A stretch of DNA of 64,000 nucleotides from Candidatus Angelobacter sp. (GTDB lineage: Bacteria > Acidobacteriota > Terriglobia > Terriglobales > Acidobacteriaceae), in contig JAOAPH010000019.1 in the NCBI GenBank assembly GCA_025462835.1, positions 1-64,000 of the forward strand, given 5' to 3'. Numbering within the stretch: position 1 is the first letter of the stretch; each line of letters opens with the position of its first letter. Made by a program: the position numbers and the translations under genes. The notes below the pieces were generated by a model. It was not told the origin of the DNA, ran no database searches, and saw only the letters and a program-made list of their open reading frames with translations. Below are positions 1 to 7,668 of the stretch, in pieces.

Positions 1-404
1 CACGGGATCCTTCTTATCCATTGACCTGTTGGACCTTCACCCTTGGCCATGACCAGCCTAGTACCAAGGTTTCGACTTGGCTGGTCAAAAATGCTCATGC
101 GATCTTCGGTCCCGCGGAAGCGCTTGCACCGGGCGTTTCGACAGAATGTGGGTTGTCGTTGTTACCGCTAAGGTACCCACCAGAGGGCACTCTTCAGATG
201 TTCCTAAGTCGTGAATTGTGAGCAGAGGCCTGGAGAGGAATCCAACGCATGACATTGTGTTTCCCCTATGTCCAACCGTGCCATTGAATAGGCAATGAGA
301 CTTGCTAGGTGTTCTCTTATATCGCGACGGAAGCTTGTAGGACCTAGTTATTCCTTTCTGTCCTGTTTTCGTAAATTCAACTTGGAATGCCTCCGTTCAC
401 AGAA

Positions 405-432
405 AGCCCGCAAAAATGAGTTGCCGCGGGCT
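405..432. terminator. Possible stem-loop terminator
   Basis: AGCCCGC and GCGGGCT form a perfect 7-bp stem with a 14-nt loop. No clear T-run follows, so a Rho-independent terminator role is only possible. Confidence 0.25.
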
Positions 433-635
433 GTAAGTTCCTGCCCGTACTAGATCAATCCTGTTCAATCCTTGGACAGCCTGCGGTTAGCGGTTTTAGG
501 ACAGCGATTCGACTTAGAGTCTTCTATGTCCTCGTTTCAAATGAATTACTTGCGCAGTCGTCGCGAGTGGCCATCCCCGTGCTTTCTGATAACTCGGAAG
601 TTGACGTTCTTGAGCGCTTATTCGGGGAGAACAAG

Positions 636-758
636 ATGTTAGCGAATGCACAACCAAGAGTTCTGGTGGTAGATGATGAGCCGGAGATGCAAAAGGTACT
701 GTCTGACATCTTGCGGCTGAAGTTGACCGCTGTCGGTACCAACTGGCCACCTTACTAA
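636..758 (+). pseudogene. Truncated response-regulator receiver domain
   Basis: From an ATG at 636 the frame encodes about 40 residues. They contain RVLVVDDEPEMQKVLSDIL, the beta1-alpha1 start of a CheY-like receiver domain with its Mg-binding acidic pair (DD). The frame then stops at 758, before the phospho-accepting Asp expected near residue 55. No continuation of the receiver fold was found in the other frames downstream. It looks like the 5' remnant of a two-component regulator gene, not a functional protein. Confidence 0.55.
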
Positions 759-1399
759 GCTGACGTCAAGCAGAAAAGGGTAACTGTTACGCTTTCCGGA
801 ATCCCGTCCTAGTGAATGGCCCACAACTTTGCGTACGCAGCCGTGCGGAGCAAAGCTATGCATAAGGAATCGCACTGTGGCGCCGAACTCCTTTTCGATA
901 TGCACACAGACAATTGCGTTGTACGACGCTTTGCACAATGACGTTTCCTATCGACCCTGTGGAAAACGCGCTTGCAAGTCACTGAAAACAAAGTGTACGT
1001 TCAGGGCGTAGTAGTCCCCCGCAACCAATCCTTCCAACAACTTACCGGCGCTCCCATTGGGACGCCTTTTCTATTTCCCCAAGGATTTCCCCAAACCATT
1101 TCCAATCTAAAGTAACCAACTTTTCCATTTGCGATGTCTCCCGAGTTCTTTATCATCTCTGTAGGTATGGCGATCCACTAGGCGCGCCGTTACTAAATAA
1201 AATCAAACGATCGCCGGTTACTTTATGCAGAAACATCTCGCGCAAGTGAAATCATTCATTCCATAGCATCGCGGTTGGCCCGCTACTTCCGGGTCGGCCA
1301 CCCGCTGCATTCTTGCCTAGACAGGGGAACCTCAATCGAGTAGTATCCCCGGCACCTTCTACATACCCCGTTACACCCCCCTGACAACGGAGGTTGCCA

Positions 1400-3367
1400 A
1401 TGATTGTTCGACGTAGCTCTGTAGTAGCCCTTTCCTTGACTCTGGTTCTAGTTCTCGTCGGCGGGACTGTTTCCCGAATTGCCGCCGCGCCCGCCCCCGT
1501 CCGTCCGGCCGTATTGCTTGATGGCACGGTCGTGACGATGAATCCGGCGCGTGACGTTATCGAAAACGGCCATGTCCTGGTGCGCGATGGCCGCATAGTC
1601 GCCATCTGGCGCGGATCAAAGCCGCCAGCGGGAGTAAGCCTTGACGGTGTCGTTCGCACTAGCCTCGGCTCTCACGCGCTTATCTTTCCGGGGCTGATCA
1701 ACCTGCATGACCACCCGTTTTACGCCATGCTGCCACTTTGGCAGCCACCTTCGTCGCATGTACAAGCGGCGCTCGGGAGACCGACGGGCACCGAACCGTA
1801 CGCGAACCGCAACCAGTGGAGGGGCACGACACCGGAACATGCGCGCCTAATATCGAACCCAAACACAATACTTACGGATGGAAACGCACTGAACCGATAC
1901 CTCGATGTCATAAAGTATGACAAGGTGCGAATGATCCTGGGCGGCACCACGACTACACAAGGCTGGGGTCCAGACGCGGCGCTTGATAGGCTCCTTGCGC
2001 GAAATGCGGAGAGTCCGAACTTTGGCCGCCAGCGCATCGGGAGTAGCGTCTTCCCTTTGTCGCTGTCGGCGAGCGATGTGGCCTCTCTGAGAGGGGCGAT
2101 GTCAGCGGGTCTGGTGGATGCCTGGTTGGCACACCTGGCCGAAGGCGTGCGCGATGGCGATCGTCGCCCTGGTGACCCCACCTCATCTCGCTCCGAATTC
2201 GCGGATCTCAAGGCAAAGCACTTGTTGAACGACACGACCGTGATCATTCACGGAACCGGTCTGGAGCCCGAAGATTTCGCTGCTATGGCCAGCGCACCGG
2301 CAGCTAGGGCTGACGGCATTGGTGACGGGCGAGGAGCGAAGCTCGTATGGTCGCCACTCTCGAATTTGCTGCTCTACGGAAAAACGACGGCGGTATACGA
2401 CGCACTCAACGCCGGAGTGCTCGTTTCGCTAGGCACCGACTGGACACCCAGCGGCTCGGCGAATCTGTTGGCCGAATTGAAGGTCGCCGACCGCGCCTTA
2501 CGGGATGATGCCGTGCTCGGTTTGCACAGGTTTCTCGTCCCGCGCGTGATGGCTGGACAATCGGATGAAGCCCATGGTGCGGGAGAGCGGGCGCTCGATC
2601 AACTGCTCGTGGAGATGGTCACGATTAACCCCGCGACCGCAATCCGTTGGAATGATCAAGTGGGCTCTGTCGAGGCGGGTAAAGTGGCGGATCTGATCGT
2701 CGTGAACCGGTCGCAGACACCCCTCGAACTTGGCATCCCGCCTTCGCCCTATCGCGGGCTCATCGATGCGACTGAACGTGACGTGCAGCTCGTTATGGTT
2801 GACGGCGTTCCTGTTGCTGGTGACGTGAGCATAATGGAGAGCCTCAAACCCGGCCACTTCGAGGTAGTGACGAGTCCTGCTGGTTGTTTCGACAAAGCAA
2901 TTGATGTGACCGAACCGTCTATACCCGGCGGAACCGAAACGCTCGCTCATATCTCCGCTTCAATCAGCAATGGCATGCACGCGATGGGGGGCGATTTTCC
3001 GCCGGCTGGCGGTGGTCCCTCTTCGCCATACGCCAACACCTGGAGCTATCTGAAAGCAAACTTCCTGGGCACGGCGGGCCTCCCGGATTCGACCTTCAAC
3101 TTTGGTTTAGCGTTCTTTTTCGGATTGACGCCCGAGAACAAGGTCAACTTGGAAGCCATGAAGCCGCCTCCGTTTTTCACGGTGGATGATGCTTGGTGGC
3201 TTGCGACACTCGGTGCGAAACGGGATGCCACCGGACTCATCGAAGACGTGGCACCCCCATATAAACCCTACCTCGCCAACACCAACCATGTGAGCGCGTC
3301 TGATAACCCGTTCGCGCCAGAGACGTTCGAGCAGCGCTGGTACAGCACTGGCTGTCCGGTGCACTGA
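1400..3367 (+). CDS. Secreted amidohydrolase-family metal-dependent hydrolase
   Basis: This encodes about 655 residues. I chose ATG 1400 because ACGGAGG lies 6 nt upstream; a TTG 6 bp earlier is less likely. A hydrophobic N-terminus ending near AAAPA suggests Sec export. The protein has the layout of the amidohydrolase superfamily (imidazolonepropionase/cytosine-deaminase-like). An N-terminal beta element (DGTVVTMN) is followed by the metal-binding HDH near residues 103-105 in INLHDHPF, then VIIHGTGL with a further His. SLGTDWTPSGS carries the late Asp, and the C-terminal INPATAIRW plus GSVEAGKVADLIVV closes the barrel. The family hydrolyses C-N or C-Cl bonds on ring compounds. The substrate cannot be told from sequence. 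An extra ~150-residue tail follows the usual end of the domain. It stands alone, and a hairpin follows it. Confidence 0.85.
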   Translation: MIVRRSSVVALSLTLVLVLVGGTVSRIAAAPAPVRPAVLLDGTVVTMNPARDVIENGHVLVRDGRIVAIWRGSKPPAGVSLDGVVRTSLGSHALIFPGLINLHDHPFYAMLPLWQPPSSHVQAALGRPTGTEPYANRNQWRGTTPEHARLISNPNTILTDGNALNRYLDVIKYDKVRMILGGTTTTQGWGPDAALDRLLARNAESPNFGRQRIGSSVFPLSLSASDVASLRGAMSAGLVDAWLAHLAEGVRDGDRRPGDPTSSRSEFADLKAKHLLNDTTVIIHGTGLEPEDFAAMASAPAARADGIGDGRGAKLVWSPLSNLLLYGKTTAVYDALNAGVLVSLGTDWTPSGSANLLAELKVADRALRDDAVLGLHRFLVPRVMAGQSDEAHGAGERALDQLLVEMVTINPATAIRWNDQVGSVEAGKVADLIVVNRSQTPLELGIPPSPYRGLIDATERDVQLVMVDGVPVAGDVSIMESLKPGHFEVVTSPAGCFDKAIDVTEPSIPGGTETLAHISASISNGMHAMGGDFPPAGGGPSSPYANTWSYLKANFLGTAGLPDSTFNFGLAFFFGLTPENKVNLEAMKPPPFFTVDDAWWLATLGAKRDATGLIEDVAPPYKPYLANTNHVSASDNPFAPETFEQRWYSTGCPVH

Positions 3368-3413
3368 AGGGAAAGCTCTTTTCACTGCTTCTCCCCGCGA
3401 CCGGAACGGGTGA

Positions 3414-3442
3414 CTAAAGGCGTCGCACTGCCACGCCTTTAG
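3414..3442 (+). terminator. Stem-loop downstream of amidohydrolase gene
   Basis: CTAAAGGCGT (3414-3423) and ACGCCTTTAG (3433-3442) form a perfect 10-bp stem with a 9-nt loop, 47 bases after the stop codon. There is no U-tract, so it may be a processing or Rho-assisted terminator, or a REP-like palindrome. Confidence 0.5.
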
Positions 3443-3479
3443 CAATCCATCGCGGGCCGAAATTCAAGACGAACCCATA

Positions 3480-4264
3480 GCGCCAAAGCTGCCGACCACT
3501 GTTGATCCGACGATCGCGGCGAACCTGCCGCTGGTAATGACTGACCTTTCGGTGGAGACTGCTTTCGGTCACTGCCGTTCGCGCACTCGGCCATGGGAGT
3601 ATTTCAACGAATTGGCTGGTGGTCCCGATAAGGGGTACCTGCACTTCGCGGATGAAAGTGTCGACATCGGACAGCGAAGGTTGCATTTTGTCCGCTACTA
3701 CCAGGAGCGTCTGTTGCCCCTCAGGGGATGTCCCTTATTTTTTTTATCCGGTAGCCCCGAGCGAGATGAAGCGCCTCGGTGTTCGCTACCACAGTGCCCG
3801 GGGTGTCGGCGATGAGCAGATTGAGAAGACCCAGGATGTCTCCGGGACCTTTCTTGTTCGTTCTATTGCCGTGATGCGCAATCAGCGATATGCGGTTTTT
3901 CGCGACGTCACGCCGACGATGCGCATTGGGAATCTCTTGATTTATCGAGGCACCTTCCATATACCCTGGATCCGCCAGGAGGCGATGCTGGGCCGGGCCC
4001 GCAGAACGCTGTACTCGCCCAACCCTGATCTCGACAAGGCAAAGAACTACCTGCGCGAAATTCTCGCGGGCGACTCCAATAATTTTTTCGCTAACGTCGA
4101 ACTCGGTAATGTCATGGTCTTTCGCAAGAGACCCGAGGAGGCGCAGCGCTACTCACCAAAGTGCACTGCGGCTCACCGAAGAATGAGTCTTCGCGCCAGG
4201 CGCTGGAAGCGCACATTGCGCGACTGTCCGCCTACGAGACGCTGCAAAACATTCCGAGTCTAAG
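3480..4264 (+). pseudogene. Decayed membrane glycosyltransferase (GT39/ArnT-like) with TPR tail
   Basis: Pieces of one protein appear in successive frames. The frame near 3600 gives ELAGGPDKGYLHFADESVDI followed by GQRRLHFVRYY, which resembles the periplasmic GGPxNGYRYLxDSNxDWGQ motif of dolichyl-phosphate-mannose mannosyltransferase-like enzymes. A shift near 3700-3720 moves to a frame reading VPYFFYPVAPSEMKRLGV, then a helical repeat (KAKNYLREILAGDSNNFFA) like a TPR. A further shift near 4145 moves to a frame ending RLSAYETLQNIPSL. No N-terminal membrane helices are present. I interpret this as the 3' half of a glycosyltransferase gene broken by at least two frameshifts and a 5' deletion. 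Confidence 0.6.
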
Positions 4265-4355
4265 GATTGGAGGCGAATAAACAGCGTGAGTATGCTGAAG
4301 CCAAGTATTTTGCCGTTATGGGTGCTCACTGCCGCTCGGACGTCCGGTAACTTGC

Positions 4356-6059
4356 TTACGGCACACCTACTCTCGCGCTGTCCGTAGAGAACTCCCCTTT
4401 TCTGTTCCAGGCACGCACAATGACAAAATGTATTCCTGAGCCGACCGTGAAAGTTTTGTCGACGAAGGCGGCTGTTGTCGTGAACCTCGATGCGCCGTCG
4501 ATATAGACGATGATGCCCGTGATTCCAGCGGTTGACGTCGCGTTTACCCGCACCCACACAGGCGATGGCACGATCGTATTATTGCTCGGTGAGAAGATTT
4601 GGAACAGAGGCAGGCTGCTAGTGCTGCCGACCACCTGTATCGAGGCTATATACGTTCCAAATTGACCGATGTTGTTCCATGCACGCACAGTCACACGGTG
4701 AATGCCCGATGTCATCGGCAGCACCGCGTCTACAAAAGGCCGCGTGGTCACGTATCTCATGATGCCATCCACATAGACAATGACTCCTGTGATGCGCAGC
4801 GATGACGTTGCATTCACCCGCACCCAGAACGGAGAAGAAACAGTGGCACCGTTCAGCGGTGAAAATCCCGTAACAACCGGGGTCGTTGATGTCTGAGCGG
4901 CAGTAATGTTCAGCAGAACGGAAACCAAGTTGGAGCCCTCATTCGCCACCACCAGATCCGGCTTGTGGTCTCCATTGAAATCGGCGGCGGCAATCGCGGA
5001 GGGCTTGTTGCTGCTTAGAAGCGCAACATCTCCCTTTTTGCTCCCCAAGTGAATGTAGGTGACCCCGGTGTTGGGGACGGCGACTGCGATATCGGAGTCG
5101 CCGTCGAGATCAAAATCGCCGACTGCGATCCTGACTGCAAAGTCGCCTGCTGTGCCGAAGCTGGTGGATAGCTGGAACGTGCCGTCGCCACGGCCCAGAA
5201 AGATTTGAATCAGGGAGCTTGCGCTCGCGAAGTCAAGCTTCCCATCATTATTGAAATCGGCTACGGCGACGCTTTCTACAGCGTTGCCGAAGTTTCCTGA
5301 TAAACGGAAAGTACCATTGCCTATGCCGAGGAGAATGGCTGTGTTGCCTGAAGCAAACGGCCCACCCTCATTGGCGACGGCGATGTCCAGAATGCCGTCG
5401 TTGTTGAAATCGCCGACAGCAAGCCCGACGGGAGCTGAGGTGTTGCCGACAGAGCAGCAGTCTATGGCCCGAAAGGTGCCATCCCCATTACCGAGCAGGA
5501 TTGCGATGCTGTTGGAATCTCTAAAGCTCGTGGCGACGGCGAGATCAAGCTTGCCATCGCGATTAAAATCGCCGACCGCCAATCCGGCCGGAGAACTTGA
5601 GGCAATATTATTGGGCCCTCGAAAGGTACCATCACCATTGCCGAGAAAAATCGAGATGCTGCCGAGCACGTTGTTCGCAAAGACGCCGAAATTGGCAATG
5701 GCCAGATCGAGTTTGTGGTCTCCATCGAAATCTCCTGCGATGATGGCCACAGGGAAAGACTGATCGGCATGGGGCTGATTCACTGGAAAACTGCGCGGTG
5801 GCTGGAACGTACCATCGCCGTTGCTGAGGATGACAGAGAAAAGGCTTGCTGGACTCGTGTCGATTGCGGCGATATCAAGTTTGCCATCGCCATTGAAGTC
5901 GCCTGTGGTGACAGCACTAGGGGAATGAGGCAAAGAAATATTCTGAGGAGGACCGAACGATGGGGCCTGCGCGAAGCATTGGCTGGCAAAGGCTAGAAAC
6001 GCAGCGATTAAGACAGTTATGGACCAGGATTTGAGCGAGAGAGTAGGAAGAGAGGTCAT
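4356..6059 (-). CDS. Secreted FG-GAP/VCBS-repeat protein with two Ig-like domains
   Basis: About 567 residues from the ATG at 6059, preceded by GAGGTG. A longer frame reaches 6185, but the chosen start gives a clean signal peptide (LIAAFLAFASQCFAQ). The body holds about seven FG-GAP/VCBS-type repeats, each with a Ca-binding DxNxDGxxD loop, as in GDFNGDGKLDIAA and GDFNNDGILDIAV. They predict a seven-bladed beta-propeller. The C-terminus has two tandem, closely similar ~85-residue Ig-like domains, each with WVRVNATS, a VYxDG turn and VRAWN, which look like an internal duplication. Such proteins usually act outside the cell in adhesion or ligand binding. No anchor or catalytic motif is seen. It is convergent with the pseudogene to its left. 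Confidence 0.85.
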   Translation of the reverse strand: MTSLPTLSLKSWSITVLIAAFLAFASQCFAQAPSFGPPQNISLPHSPSAVTTGDFNGDGKLDIAAIDTSPASLFSVILSNGDGTFQPPRSFPVNQPHADQSFPVAIIAGDFDGDHKLDLAIANFGVFANNVLGSISIFLGNGDGTFRGPNNIASSSPAGLAVGDFNRDGKLDLAVATSFRDSNSIAILLGNGDGTFRAIDCCSVGNTSAPVGLAVGDFNNDGILDIAVANEGGPFASGNTAILLGIGNGTFRLSGNFGNAVESVAVADFNNDGKLDFASASSLIQIFLGRGDGTFQLSTSFGTAGDFAVRIAVGDFDLDGDSDIAVAVPNTGVTYIHLGSKKGDVALLSSNKPSAIAAADFNGDHKPDLVVANEGSNLVSVLLNITAAQTSTTPVVTGFSPLNGATVSSPFWVRVNATSSLRITGVIVYVDGIMRYVTTRPFVDAVLPMTSGIHRVTVRAWNNIGQFGTYIASIQVVGSTSSLPLFQIFSPSNNTIVPSPVWVRVNATSTAGITGIIVYIDGASRFTTTAAFVDKTFTVGSGIHFVIVRAWNRKGEFSTDSARVGVP

Positions 6060-6555
6060 GACGCACCTCGCGTATGGAGTAAGTAATTTGAGAATGAGCG
6101 ATCGGAAAAGGATTGCTAAAGACATCGAGAGACCCAGGAATGCTGCTAAACCCGCCGCCCTAGTAGAGCTAGGACAACCACCCATATGATTGACTCTTTC
6201 GAGATTTATTACGAATCCTGAATAGTAATGAGAGTGGTGCGCATGTAAGGCTGTTCCGTGGGTACCGGTCGCCTTTAAAATACTTCACCGTCTTTTCCTT
6301 TTCATCACTGTGCCGATAACGAAGCGTGAGATCGGCGCGGGAAGGTTGAACGAATAACGCTGCAACGGGAACTACGAATTCGAGCGCATCGAATTCGCTG
6401 CTTTCTTATAGATCTCTTTTCTGATTTATTCTTCATGGATTCCAGTCAATTAACGAAGGCCATCCTGTCATGTTGAAAGGATAATCACGAACTGCAAAAA
6501 CAAGGGAAGCACGATGCATTCATAAGTTGAATTACTAATTACGATATTGCAAGGG
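6060..6555. other. Intergenic region
   Basis: About 500 bases without a supportable gene. It should hold the promoter of the FG-GAP gene (leftward) and the 3' flank of the Oar-type receptor gene. A short direct repeat of GAATTCG lies near 6377-6400. No terminator hairpin is obvious. Confidence 0.4.
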
Positions 6556-7668
6556 TCAGAAGATGATCTTAATTCCAAGCTGCATGTTGCGCCGCTGGCG
6601 CGTGTCGAAGTCTGAATTCAATCCCAATCCACCTTTCTTAGCGACGACCACCGGGCAACTTCCAACTGCAGTCGCCGGACACCCACCGGAACCCGGGGCA
6701 TCGCCAGTAGTGGATACGTCCACAGGACCACTAACGAACGTGTTCGGGTGGTTGAAGATGTTGAACGCTTCCCCGCGGAGCTGCAGCCCGACCCACTCGG
6801 TCAGTTGGAAGCTCTTGTACATCGCGAAGTTCAGGCTCCATTGGTTGGGACCGCGGAAGGTGTTCCGTCGTGTCATTTCCGTCGGGTACGGGCACGATGT
6901 GTTAGAGCTAAACGTACCACCACCAGTTACACTCGTTGTGCCGGCGTTTCCCTCTCCCGGCTTCGTGCATGTGCCGAAATCAGAGAACCCGAGCAGGCTG
7001 CTAGTGAAGCTGTTTGCCGGCGGCAGCTCAAGGTAATTAAACGTGTTCGGCCCGGAAGGATTGTTCACATCCCCGGTGAGCGGGATTGTAATGCCAGCAG
7101 TGTTCGGCGTGTACCTCGGACAGTATTCAATTGCATTGGTGCAATCGAATAACGTGTACGGAGTACCCGTATAGGCAGTGAAAATAGGCACCATGCTCCA
7201 ACCTCCGAGGACCTGCTTCGTCCAACCCTTGTCGGAAGTAACGGACGGCGAGTAGACGGCGCTGATCGTTACTCGGTGTCGGATATCGAAATCAGCATTG
7301 CCCCTGTCCAGTGCCGGATGGAATGGATCGGTGAAACCGAGGTTTGCATTGGTGCCGACCTCACTGAACGTTGTGCTTAGGTCATCAATCGCGTGCGCCC
7401 AAGTGTAGTTCGCGGTGAACGTCAGGCCAGCGTAAGCAAAATTGTTGCTCTGGACGCGAACATTGAGAGCGTTGTAATACGCATCGCCATCACTTCCGCG
7501 CCAGTTGATGTTGCTGTACCGCGTTTGGATGCGGCTCTCGGGAAGCACTACAGTTGGATCCAATCCCAAGTAGACCACCCCGGCCCCTTGACGATTGAAG
7601 TCTGAGATGGAGTACTGGTGGAGACCACGCGATCCGGTGTACGCCAGTGAAAGCACCGTGTTGCTCAT
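6556..7668 (-). CDS. 3' part of frameshifted Oar-type TonB-dependent receptor (beta-barrel)
   Basis: These 370 residues are the C-terminal half of the beta-barrel whose first part lies at 7668-10148. The frame opens with MSNTVLSLAYTGSRGLHQYS, an internal barrel motif of Oar-like receptors. It ends with a typical barrel closure (RNMQLGIKIIF, terminal Phe), as needed for insertion by the BAM machinery. There is no signal peptide, so on its own it could not be exported. The ATG shares one base with the stop of the upstream frame (TAATG). In the same frame the protein-like sequence continues upstream of this ATG (FYSTAWEQQL). That shows the ATG is internal and the gene was once continuous. Confidence 0.8.
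   Translation of the reverse strand: MSNTVLSLAYTGSRGLHQYSISDFNRQGAGVVYLGLDPTVVLPESRIQTRYSNINWRGSDGDAYYNALNVRVQSNNFAYAGLTFTANYTWAHAIDDLSTTFSEVGTNANLGFTDPFHPALDRGNADFDIRHRVTISAVYSPSVTSDKGWTKQVLGGWSMVPIFTAYTGTPYTLFDCTNAIEYCPRYTPNTAGITIPLTGDVNNPSGPNTFNYLELPPANSFTSSLLGFSDFGTCTKPGEGNAGTTSVTGGGTFSSNTSCPYPTEMTRRNTFRGPNQWSLNFAMYKSFQLTEWVGLQLRGEAFNIFNHPNTFVSGPVDVSTTGDAPGSGGCPATAVGSCPVVVAKKGGLGLNSDFDTRQRRNMQLGIKIIF

Larger units (their letters stand above)
1..1399. other. Gene-poor region with gene debris
   Basis: I see no intact gene in this 1.4 kb. Short open frames lack ribosome binding sites and family motifs. It contains a truncated response-regulator start (separate entry), a 9-bp inverted repeat (TGACCAGCC at 50-58, GGCTGGTCA at 79-87) and a 7-bp hairpin (AGCCCGC at 405-411, GCGGGCT at 426-432) that could be a weak terminator for a gene lying to the left. 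The end, from about 1200, should hold the promoter of the amidohydrolase gene, but I could not fix its boxes. Confidence 0.5.

Noticed and set aside
21-221. 66-codon plus-strand frame at the left edge
   Set aside because: No start signal, no recognisable motif and low-complexity-free but protein-unlike composition; treated as non-coding.
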